Assembly (NCBI GenBank): GCA_001564065.1
Contig: LKNA01000008.1
Coordinates: 1-64,000, forward strand
Origin: Chitinophagaceae bacterium T5-Br10_B2g13
GTDB lineage: Bacteria > Bacteroidota > Rhodothermia > Balneolales > Balneolaceae
DNA: 64,000 nucleotides
Direction: 5' to 3'
In this document: in pieces, positions 9,777 to 18,667 of the stretch
Layout: each line of letters begins with the position of its first letter
Numbering within the stretch: the first letter of the stretch is position 1
Translations under genes and position numbers: made by a program
The notes under the pieces: model-generated
Database searches by the model: none
What the model saw: only the letters and a program-made list of their open reading frames with translations
Told to the model about the DNA's origin: nothing

Positions 9777-10724
9777 CTATTTTTTGCAAGCTTTGGAGAT
9801 ACGATTTATCAATGCCGGTATTAATCTATCCTCATGCTGTTCAGGAAGTTCTTCAATATAAATTTTTTCATAATGTTGGTGATCAGCTGTTCGGAAAATA
9901 TCATACAGATCTTTAGCCAATTCTGTAAAATTCCCATTGTAGGACAATATATTTTTAGAATCAGGGTACTGATTTTGAGAGTGAACTACATATAATGCGT
10001 TAATCTCGAGAGAGTTAGGGATTTTACTAAGCCATTTTACTTCGGCATCCGGGCTGTAGTGTGTGTACTTGGTTCCGGGGCTTTTAACGGGCTCAGAATC
10101 ACTTGCGCGTTTCTCCTGAAAAGCGGTCACTTCTACTTTTAAAACTTTGGATATCTCTTCATGGGAAATTGATCCCGGCCTTAATATTTCCGGAGCATCG
10201 GTTGTTAAATCTAAAATGGTTGACTCCAAACCGATCGATGTGCTTCCACCATCCAGGATGGGTAAACTTTCACCGTAATCCTGAAGCAGATGTTCGGACT
10301 TGGTTGGACTGGGCTTCCCGCTTTTATTCGCACTGGGTGCGGTCAATGGACCGGTCTGTTGAATCAGTTGCAGTGCAACGGGATGATCGGGCATACGTAT
10401 GGCAACGGTTTTCAACCCACCTGTAACCTGATCGGGTACCGAAGAGTCTTTTTCTACAATTAACGTGAGGGGGCCGGGCCAGAAATGTTTTGCCAGCTTA
10501 TAAAATCTGTCCGGTAAGTTTTTTGTAATTTTTTCGGTTTGTGAAATGGAGCTTACATGAACGATTAAAGGATTATCAGAGGGTCGTCCTTTCAGCTCAT
10601 ACGTTTTTTTAATTGCATAAATATTGAAGGCGTCTGCACCAAGTCCATAAACCGTTTCTGTTGGGAATGCGACAACATCACCTTTTTTGATAAAATCTAC
10701 GGCTGTTGGGAGGTCTATAATCAT
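9777..10724 (-). CDS. L-threonylcarbamoyladenylate synthase (Sua5/YrdC/YwlC family)
   Basis: GDVVAFPTETVYGLGADAFN, KGRPSDNPLIVHV, SANKSGKPSPT; C-terminal Sua5-type domain. Confidence 0.92.
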   Translation of the reverse strand: MIIDLPTAVDFIKKGDVVAFPTETVYGLGADAFNIYAIKKTYELKGRPSDNPLIVHVSSISQTEKITKNLPDRFYKLAKHFWPGPLTLIVEKDSSVPDQVTGGLKTVAIRMPDHPVALQLIQQTGPLTAPSANKSGKPSPTKSEHLLQDYGESLPILDGGSTSIGLESTILDLTTDAPEILRPGSISHEEISKVLKVEVTAFQEKRASDSEPVKSPGTKYTHYSPDAEVKWLSKIPNSLEINALYVVHSQNQYPDSKNILSYNGNFTELAKDLYDIFRTADHQHYEKIYIEELPEQHEDRLIPALINRISKACKK

Positions 10725-13700
10725 GCCTCAACCTGGTCTTGATTTAGCTGAAATTCAGGGAGTTTCTTGAGGAACTTTATAGCAGCTTCCTCATTTTCAA
10801 TGTTTTGAATAACCAGGGTGACTGTATCATTTTTCTGAACGACTTTGTAGGGGTGTGATTGGTCCTGTTGAATGATACCCAATAATTTTTGAAAGTAACC
10901 GGAACCGTAAAACTGCTCACCCAGTTTACTTTCGTTTTTCGGCCCCATTAGCCAAACTCTGTTTGAGCGGATAGTAACCTTTTTGAGTAGCAGTTTAGAA
11001 GCTATAAGCTTAATTTTTGATGCTTTAACTAAATTTAAGCCGGGTTCTGTCATTTTCCCAAATCTGTCTTCTACTTCCTCATGCCAGTCATCAATTTGAT
11101 CAATACCGGTTGCTTCAGATAGTTTGCGGTAGAGGTTCAATCGCTCTACGTTATCTTTCACGAACGACTTTTCAAGATAAGCAGACTGATCGAATTCAAC
11201 CTGAGTTTCAGGATAATCAATGGAGACCTGTTCATTCTTGAACATTGATTTGTACTCAGTCTCTTTGAGCTCTTTCACTGCATCATCTAGAATTTTGGTG
11301 TAGAGCTCAAAACCTACATCAGAAATATAACCGCTCTGTTCAGCTCCTAAAATATCACCGGCGCCGCGAATATCCAGATCACGCATAGCAATGTTGAAGC
11401 CTGACCCAAGGTCTGAAAACTCTTCAAGTGCAGTCAAGCGTTTACGGGCATCAGCCGACAATTTTTGAATAGGAGGTGTTATCAAATAGCAAAAAGCTTT
11501 TCGGTTCGATCGCCCTACACGTCCGCGTAGCTGATGGAGTTCACTCAAACCAAACTGATTGGCGTTATTGATGATGATAGTATTGGCATTGGCTATATCA
11601 ATGCCATTTTCAACAATATTGGTGGATATCAGCACGTCGAACCTGTGATTGTAAAAATCCTGAATAATCTTTTCCAGCCGGGAAGGGGCCATCTGGCCGT
11701 GGGCAAAACGAACCCGGATGTCGGGTACCAAATCGTGAATCATTCCCGCAACTTCTTCAATATTTTTAACCCTGTTGTGGATGAAAAATACCTGTCCGCC
11801 TCTGGATACCTCCTCAAGCAGCGCATCTCTGATTAACTCTTCACTAAAACTGTGTATTTCGGTGTAAACCGGCTGACGGTTTGGGGGAGGGGTATTGATG
11901 ATGCTCAGATCCCGTGCACCCATAAGAGAGAATTGCAGCGTTCTGGGGATAGGTGTTGCAGTAAGAGTCATTACATCTACGGTAGCTCTGAACTTTTTCA
12001 ACTTTTCCTTAACAGAAACACCAAATCGCTGCTCTTCATCAATTACGAGAAGTCCCAGGTTTTTAAATTTCACATCTTTTGAGACGATTCTGTGGGTACC
12101 AATCAGAATATCAACTTTACCTTCTTCCAGTTTTTTGATGATCTCTTTCTGCTCCTTAGCAGTTCTGAACCGGGAGAGTGCTTCAACCTGTACAGGGAAC
12201 TCCTTCATTCTCTCTTTAAAGGTTTTGTAGTGCTGATCGGCCAATATAGTTGTTGGAACAAGCACAGCAACCTGTTTTTGATCCATTACAGCTTTAAACG
12301 CTGCTCTAACGGCGACTTCGGTTTTCCCAAAACCAACGTCCCCGCAAATGAGTCTGTCCATAGGCTGTTCAGATTCCATATCTGCTTTAACAGCCTGGAT
12401 CGTTTCTAACTGATCGGGTGTCTCTTCATACTCAAATCGAGCTTCAAGCTCTGTTTGCCACGAGTTATCCGGAGTGAAGGAGAAGGCACTCTGAGCTTTT
12501 CGCTTTGCATAGAGTTCAATCAAATCCCGGGCAATATCCTTTACTTTCTTTTTGGTGGTGGCTTTTTTCCTTGCCCACTCCCCCGAACCGAGTTTTGTTA
12601 TTCTCGGTTGCTTTCCCTCTTTACCCGAGTACTTCTGAATTTTGTGAAGGCTCGATACATTTACATAGAGAGTTGAATCATCCTTATATCGGAGTACAGC
12701 CGCTTCTTGAGTAGTATTGCGGACTTTGATTTTTTTAAAACCTGCAAATTTTCCAATTCCGTAATCAACGTGAACTACATAGTCTCCAATATTCAGATCT
12801 TTTAGTTCTTTGAAGGAGATGCCGCCACGAACTTTTTTACGCTTTACTTTTGGGCGATGATAACGGTCAAAGATTTGATGATCAGTTAAAACCGCACTCT
12901 TTTCTGAGTTGAGTATAAACCCTTCATGAATAGTTTGAGTTGATACTCTATACATGAACCCGTCATCAGCTTCACCGAGTAGCTCTTCAAAACGCTCTTT
13001 CTGATTTTCATGATCAGCCAGAATGTATGTTTGATATCCTTTTTGGGTATGGTCTGTGATAAACTCTCGTAAAAGTTTAAAATTACCATGGAAAGAAGGG
13101 TGGGGCGATGTGTCCAGCTCGAAGGTCTTATCAATCTGAACCGATTTATTGAAGCTTCCAAGCAATATTAAAGGTCTTCTGCTGATATCTTTATCCCACT
13201 CATCGGGAGTTACGTAGTTAGTTTCGGGAGAAGGATACTGCTCAGGGTTTAGATCAGCATAACTCTTCTCAGCCTTTTCAAAAAATTCGGAAAGCTCCCC
13301 GCTTAGCACATCGAGGTCTTCGGCAACAAGAGTTGAATTTTCTGATAAGTACGAGAGAAGGCTCTCTTTTTCCTGAGCCTGATCGCCGCCTGAATTAGGC
13401 ACCAGTCGTGTTTCGTTTAAAAATGAGATTGATCTTTGCGAATTTGGGTCGAATTCCCGGATAGATTCAATCTCATCACCAAAGAACTCTAACCTTACAG
13501 GATACTCACCGGAGAAGGGATATACATCAAAAATGCCGCCCCGTACTGCAAATTCGCCCGGAGCGTCCACGAATCGGGTAGATGCATACCCTTGGTTAGT
13601 AAGCTGTCCCGAGAGGCTTTCGGGGCTAATTTCACCACCCTTTTTTAGCATAATGGAAGATTGATGAAACAGATCAGCCGGAACCAGTTTTTCAACGATG

Positions 13701-14068
13701 GCATCAATGGATGCCACAATTATTCCGTTATCACCGGAACTGATTTTTTCGAGCACTTCAGACCGCTGTACTAAAACAGACATGTCCACAACTTTACCGG
13801 AGTCGTAGGGTTTCTTTCTGGTTGGAGGAAAGAGATACACATTAGATTCCGAAATTTGCTCTAAATCTGCTGCAACTGCGGCTGAACGCTCAAAATCTTT
13901 TGTAATGTATAGAAGTGTTCTTTTCTGAGGTTGAATTTCAGGAAGAAGAAAAAGGGCAGATGATCCCTGAAAGTTTTTTAATAAAAGACGTTTTTTTTCG
14001 CTCAGAAGTGCTTCTATTTCATCTACGGGTATGGATTTTAAAATGGAAGAGCGTATCTGATCAATCAT
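10721..14068 (-). CDS. mfd: Transcription-repair coupling factor
   Basis: 1115 aa; GDYVVHVDYGIGKFAGFKKI (CarD-like RID), CGDVGFGKTEVAVRAAFKAV, DEEQRFGVSVKEKLK, QLRGRVGRS. Confidence 0.97.
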   Translation of the reverse strand: MIDQIRSSILKSIPVDEIEALLSEKKRLLLKNFQGSSALFLLPEIQPQKRTLLYITKDFERSAAVAADLEQISESNVYLFPPTRKKPYDSGKVVDMSVLVQRSEVLEKISSGDNGIIVASIDAIVEKLVPADLFHQSSIMLKKGGEISPESLSGQLTNQGYASTRFVDAPGEFAVRGGIFDVYPFSGEYPVRLEFFGDEIESIREFDPNSQRSISFLNETRLVPNSGGDQAQEKESLLSYLSENSTLVAEDLDVLSGELSEFFEKAEKSYADLNPEQYPSPETNYVTPDEWDKDISRRPLILLGSFNKSVQIDKTFELDTSPHPSFHGNFKLLREFITDHTQKGYQTYILADHENQKERFEELLGEADDGFMYRVSTQTIHEGFILNSEKSAVLTDHQIFDRYHRPKVKRKKVRGGISFKELKDLNIGDYVVHVDYGIGKFAGFKKIKVRNTTQEAAVLRYKDDSTLYVNVSSLHKIQKYSGKEGKQPRITKLGSGEWARKKATTKKKVKDIARDLIELYAKRKAQSAFSFTPDNSWQTELEARFEYEETPDQLETIQAVKADMESEQPMDRLICGDVGFGKTEVAVRAAFKAVMDQKQVAVLVPTTILADQHYKTFKERMKEFPVQVEALSRFRTAKEQKEIIKKLEEGKVDILIGTHRIVSKDVKFKNLGLLVIDEEQRFGVSVKEKLKKFRATVDVMTLTATPIPRTLQFSLMGARDLSIINTPPPNRQPVYTEIHSFSEELIRDALLEEVSRGGQVFFIHNRVKNIEEVAGMIHDLVPDIRVRFAHGQMAPSRLEKIIQDFYNHRFDVLISTNIVENGIDIANANTIIINNANQFGLSELHQLRGRVGRSNRKAFCYLITPPIQKLSADARKRLTALEEFSDLGSGFNIAMRDLDIRGAGDILGAEQSGYISDVGFELYTKILDDAVKELKETEYKSMFKNEQVSIDYPETQVEFDQSAYLEKSFVKDNVERLNLYRKLSEATGIDQIDDWHEEVEDRFGKMTEPGLNLVKASKIKLIASKLLLKKVTIRSNRVWLMGPKNESKLGEQFYGSGYFQKLLGIIQQDQSHPYKVVQKNDTVTLVIQNIENEEAAIKFLKKLPEFQLNQDQVEA

Positions 14069-14072
14069 AAAT

Positions 14073-14105
14073 AAAAAAAGAAGGCTTCGGGTCGAAGCGG
14101 TTTTT
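14073..14105. terminator. Hairpin terminator between the BatA-like gene and mfd
   Basis: GCTTCG-ggt-CGAAGC with A-run on the left and T-run on the right; on the minus strand it is followed by CTTCTTTTTTT. Confidence 0.6.
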
Positions 14106-14129
14106 AAGGTTTCAAAATTTTAGAGCCAG

Positions 14130-15128
14130 TTAGGATTGGAATAACGGTGATCTGACTAAAAAGCGTTCATTCAGAAAAGCAAGAAGTAGAAAAACCAAAC
14201 CGGTAAGAAGATAGCTGAAATAGAGATCTTCATAATCTACATAGGTTATCTCTTCAATTTCAGATTGCTCTAAGCTGTCAATTTCCTGATATATTTCGGC
14301 ATATTCGTCAACGTCAGTGGCTCTCCAATATCTCCCTCCGGTCTGAGAAGAGATCTGTTGCAACATCTCCTCGTCAATATTGACCTGAACATTTTGGTAT
14401 CGTCTGCCGAAAATTGGATCATCAACAGGGTAGGGGGCTGTGCCTCTGGAACCGATTCCCACCGTGTATATCCGAATGCCATAAGTGGCGGCAATTTCCC
14501 CGGCGGTAATCGGATCAATTTCACCCGCGTTGTTCATTCCGTCGGTCAACAGTATAATTACTTTCGATTCTGCCGTGCTGTCTCTTAATCGATTTACAGC
14601 GGTGGCAATGCCCATACCGATAGCGGTACCGTCTCGAACCATTCCAAGATCAACAGTTTCAAGCATATTTTTAACAAGGTTGTAATCCAGTGTGGGTGGA
14701 ACAACCGTGAAGCTCTCTCTCGCAAATACGTTAATTCCAATTCGATCTGAAATACGTCTGTCTACAAATTCCGATGCCAACTCTTTTGATGCAATCAATC
14801 GATTTGGCTTGATATCTTCAGCCAGCATGGAAGAGGAGATGTCAAGGCTAATCACAATATCTATACCTTCGGCACTGCGTTCAACGGTCGTATTCTGTAG
14901 CTGGGGCCTGGCCAGGGCTACAACAAAAAAAGTAAAAGCTAAAGTGTGTAATAAAGGAGTACTTCGAGATAACCAGACTCTATAACCTTTTGATATACCC
15001 TCAAGTTTATGAGTTGATGAGAATAAGAGAGCAGATTCTCTGGTTTTAACCCATTTCCAGATATGGTATCCCAGAAAGAGAGGTAAAAGTAGTAAAAGCC
15101 AAAAAAATTCAGGATTTGCCCAGCTCAT
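14130..15128 (-). CDS. VWA-domain protein, BatA-like
   Basis: DIVISLDISSSMLAEDIKPNRL (MIDAS DxSxS), ILLTDGMNN; TMs at both ends. Confidence 0.85.
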   Translation of the reverse strand: MSWANPEFFWLLLLLPLFLGYHIWKWVKTRESALLFSSTHKLEGISKGYRVWLSRSTPLLHTLAFTFFVVALARPQLQNTTVERSAEGIDIVISLDISSSMLAEDIKPNRLIASKELASEFVDRRISDRIGINVFARESFTVVPPTLDYNLVKNMLETVDLGMVRDGTAIGMGIATAVNRLRDSTAESKVIILLTDGMNNAGEIDPITAGEIAATYGIRIYTVGIGSRGTAPYPVDDPIFGRRYQNVQVNIDEEMLQQISSQTGGRYWRATDVDEYAEIYQEIDSLEQSEIEEITYVDYEDLYFSYLLTGLVFLLLAFLNERFLVRSPLFQS

Positions 15129-16135
15129 TTCTGCCCGCTAATTTGATTATCAGACTTATCGGACTCAGCTTTTTCATGCTCTTGGCGTAAATGATCAATT
15201 GTTTCTACATCTGATTGAGAAACAATTTCTAGAAAAGTGTTTGCTTTCGTTAGTGTAGCATCGGCCTGCTCTTTTGTAGGCTCAAAGTGAGCAAACTTTA
15301 CCATATCTGCACTGTTGAGAACTTTTCTGGTAATATTTATTACATCTGCAGATGTGAACTCTTTTTTAAGTGATGCCGTAATTTCTGAAGTTGTCATTTC
15401 TAAAGCGGGAATTCCGTGTACGCGTTTTAAATATCTGCGGATTGAATCTCCCAGCTGAATGTAATACTGCTCAAAATCACTAAATGATGATAATTCATCT
15501 ACACTTCTAAGTTGTTCTAATTCTTCTCTTAATTGCTTCAGCGGATCGTTAAAAGGTACAGGTTTGTACTCCGTTTTAACCTGATCTCTTTTATCTTTTT
15601 GTTGCTGCAAATACCTGTAGATAAAGTATCCTGCTACCAGAACTATCAAGAGTATGAGCAGATACGGAAAAAGTGATCTTGCGAATTCAAATATTGGTTT
15701 TAACGGTCTGAACTCTTCATCATCTTCTGCAAGCAGTGTTTTAAAGAAAATAGGAACCTGATTCGTAAGCAGGGTAGTGTCACCGTCAGCCGAAGAGAGA
15801 ACAATAGATTTTCTGCTCAGAGTCAGATTTTCCGTGCCAAAAAATTGCAGCTGATAGACCAGGCTGTCTCTGTTGGCGTGAACCTGATATCGTGTTCTGT
15901 TGACGAGCTCAACTTCTTCCTCAAAATCATCTTCAGCCGGATAAGATATTAACTGCTCTCTGCCGTCTACTACAATTGTGTACTCAAAAATGTCTCCCAC
16001 ACTAAGAGAATCTGTATCCACAAAGGTATAGACTTGCTGAGCAAACCCGGGAATTGCTAATAAGAGTAAAATTAACAGAGTTAAATAGCGTGCCGTAGCG
16101 TACACGATAAGGTTTTCTTTTATGTATGGGTTCAT
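15125..16135 (-). CDS. Membrane protein of the Bat/DUF4381 neighbourhood (oxygen-tolerance-type cluster)
   Basis: Signal peptide, extracellular beta domain, TM (YLLILLIVLVAGYFIYRYL), cytosolic helical tail. 4-nt overlap with the BatA-like gene. Confidence 0.6.
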   Translation of the reverse strand: MNPYIKENLIVYATARYLTLLILLLLAIPGFAQQVYTFVDTDSLSVGDIFEYTIVVDGREQLISYPAEDDFEEEVELVNRTRYQVHANRDSLVYQLQFFGTENLTLSRKSIVLSSADGDTTLLTNQVPIFFKTLLAEDDEEFRPLKPIFEFARSLFPYLLILLIVLVAGYFIYRYLQQQKDKRDQVKTEYKPVPFNDPLKQLREELEQLRSVDELSSFSDFEQYYIQLGDSIRRYLKRVHGIPALEMTTSEITASLKKEFTSADVINITRKVLNSADMVKFAHFEPTKEQADATLTKANTFLEIVSQSDVETIDHLRQEHEKAESDKSDNQISGQK

Positions 16136-16265
16136 TGCAAACGGTGAAGATAAGAAAAGAGGAAACGAATAGAGAACTTCATTATTTGATGATTCTAAAA
16201 TTATGATTCGACCTCAGATTATTTTAATTTTTGTCTGCTTTAGACTAACCAGTAAAAATTTATAG

Positions 16266-17537
16266 ATGTCCCGAATACTTTTAATTGGGTTTGTATGCCT
16301 TCTAGCCGTTTTGTCTGTCGCTCTACTTGAGAGGCCGGAAAAGGTTGAGGATTTAGAAGAAAATATTATCAACGCCCAAAACTTTTATGAAATACCTCCA
16401 CTTCCCGCAAAAGATATTTATGGGTTTATCATAGAAGGTGAGCAGATCCAAATTAAAGAGAGTGTTGTTCGGAGAAATGAAAGCTTATATATCATTCTCC
16501 GAAAGCATGATATCGATCCTCAAACGATTTATAATATCCAGCAAAAAGCCAGTGGGATTGTAAATTTGCGCAGAATGATACCCGGGCAGCAATATCGAAT
16601 TTACAAAAATGATGAAGGCGCATTTGCCATGGTGTGGCATCAGTCAAAAGTTAACTATGCAGTTATCAACTGGCTGGATGAAATTGAAGTGGAAACCGGC
16701 ATGGTGCCTATTACCAGGGTGGAAGCAGAAGCTGCGGGTGTGATTACCAGTTCTCTGTATGAGACTGTAGTTGGATCCGGTGTATCCCAAAGGCTCGGAG
16801 TTGAGTTAGCAGATGTGTTTGGCTGGGAAATAGATTTTTTCGCTCTGCGAAGCGGAGATCATTTTAAAGTGATTTATGAAAACCTCTATGCAAACGGTGA
16901 GTATTTAGGAATTGGCGATATTAAAGCCGCTGAGTTTCAACACAGGGGGAACGTTTATAAAGCCTACTATTTCGAAAATGATTCAAGAAGAGGCTTTTTT
17001 AATGAAAATGGTGATAGCATGCAGAAAGAGCTTCTAAAAGCTCCATTCCGATACAGCCAAAGAATCAGTTCTAACTTTTCGCATAGCCGGTTCCATCCGA
17101 TTTTAAATCAGAGAAGGCCACACTACGGAACCGATTATGCAGCCCCAACCGGAACCCCGATCATTTCAGTAGGTGACGGAATAGTCACAGAAGCTCAGTA
17201 CAGAGGCGGAAATGGAAACATTGTTCAGATCAGACATAACAACAGTTACAAAACCGCATACCTTCATCTGAACGGATTTGCCCCGAGTATAAGGCAAGGT
17301 GCCAAAGTAGAACAGGGACAGGTTATCGGTTACGTAGGGCAGACAGGATTGGCCACCGGGCCTCATCTATGTTACCGGCTTTATGTAAATGACAGGCCGG
17401 TCAACTCGGTAACTGTAGATCTGCCGGCAGCTGAGTCTTTAGAAGAGGAGTATCACGAAGAGTTTCAACATGTTGTGAATACCTTAAATATTCGATTAAG
17501 CGACTTAGATTTACATTCAGAAATAGCCTCAAACTAA
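16266..17537 (+). CDS. M23 family peptidase with OapA/LysM-like N-terminal region
   Basis: RPHYGTDYAAPTGTPI...LATGPHLCYRLYVNDRPVNS. Confidence 0.85.
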   Translation: MSRILLIGFVCLLAVLSVALLERPEKVEDLEENIINAQNFYEIPPLPAKDIYGFIIEGEQIQIKESVVRRNESLYIILRKHDIDPQTIYNIQQKASGIVNLRRMIPGQQYRIYKNDEGAFAMVWHQSKVNYAVINWLDEIEVETGMVPITRVEAEAAGVITSSLYETVVGSGVSQRLGVELADVFGWEIDFFALRSGDHFKVIYENLYANGEYLGIGDIKAAEFQHRGNVYKAYYFENDSRRGFFNENGDSMQKELLKAPFRYSQRISSNFSHSRFHPILNQRRPHYGTDYAAPTGTPIISVGDGIVTEAQYRGGNGNIVQIRHNNSYKTAYLHLNGFAPSIRQGAKVEQGQVIGYVGQTGLATGPHLCYRLYVNDRPVNSVTVDLPAAESLEEEYHEEFQHVVNTLNIRLSDLDLHSEIASN

Positions 17538-18409
17538 TAGCGGTTGATTCTTTTTCTAAAGAAGTTTGTTAGGGGCCGAATGTAAGACTCGTTAGTGTAG
17601 ACATCTACAAAATCCATTCTGTTTTTTACGAAGTAGTCGTCTAACTCTCTTTTTCTTTTGAATACCTTCTTTTTGAACTCTACCCGAACACGTTTATCAG
17701 AAGTGTCAACAACGAGCTGACTACCCGTTTCTGCATCACGAAACGGTACAATTCCCAAATCCGGTAATTCCTCTTCTAGCCTGTCTCGAATTATCAAATT
17801 GACAAGATCGTGCTTACGGGAAGTAATTTTATGCTGTTTTTCAAAATTTCGATCCTCAAAGTCTGATGCCAATACTACAATAGCTTGTCTGTTAAGCAAT
17901 CGATTCACGTAAGAAAGAGCATCGGCTATGTCTGTGCTGTTGCCTGATGGCTTTGTGGTATACATTTCGCGAATAAGTCGTAAAACGTGCTTTTTTCCTT
18001 TTTTAGGCGGAATAACTTTCTCCACTTTATCGCTAAAAAGGAGCAATCCTACTTTGTCAGAATTTTTTATGGCGCTGAACGCTAAAACAGCACAGATCTC
18101 AATGGCCAGTTCCATTTTTGTTTGTGAACGGCTTCCGAACAACCCGCTTGGAGAGATGTCTACACATAGCATTAAGGTCTGCTCACGCTCTTCCTCAAAT
18201 ACTTTGATGTAGGGTTCATCATTTCGGGCAGTTACATTCCAGTCAATTTGCCGGATATCATCACCGTATGTATAAGTTCTCACCTCGGTAAATTCCATTC
18301 CCTGCCCTTTGAAAGCAGACTGATATTCACCGCCAAAAATGTTGTTTACGAGCCCTTTGGTTCGAATTTCAAGCTTTCTGATTTTTTTCAGTACATCCTT
18401 CGATATCAT
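17534..18409 (-). CDS. DUF58 domain-containing protein
   Basis: GQGMEFTEVRTYTYGDDIRQIDWNVTARNDEPYIKVFEEEREQTLMLCVDIS is a classic DUF58 signature. Confidence 0.92.
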   Translation of the reverse strand: MISKDVLKKIRKLEIRTKGLVNNIFGGEYQSAFKGQGMEFTEVRTYTYGDDIRQIDWNVTARNDEPYIKVFEEEREQTLMLCVDISPSGLFGSRSQTKMELAIEICAVLAFSAIKNSDKVGLLLFSDKVEKVIPPKKGKKHVLRLIREMYTTKPSGNSTDIADALSYVNRLLNRQAIVVLASDFEDRNFEKQHKITSRKHDLVNLIIRDRLEEELPDLGIVPFRDAETGSQLVVDTSDKRVRVEFKKKVFKRKRELDDYFVKNRMDFVDVYTNESYIRPLTNFFRKRINRY

Positions 18410-18667
18410 AAACTAACTAGTAACAGAAGTTCATCTATTTAAAGACTTAACAGAAGTAAATGCCAATCAATCTTATCCAATATTGGAGATCATCGGCACT
18501 TCATTTTCTAAATAAAGTAAAATGGGTCACTTAAGTTTGTCTTTATTTGAGTTCGCAATTTTCAAATCGCGAATGAAGATAATATAAATTAAAGCTGAAG
18601 TAACCAATGATTTATAAATGGTGAGATAGCTGCTACTTCATTACTTAAGAGTAAAGTTCCGTGCGGA

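Noticed and set aside
11534-12409. Several overlapping plus-strand ORFs antisense to mfd
   Set aside because: No recognisable domain; mfd on the other strand has all its motifs.
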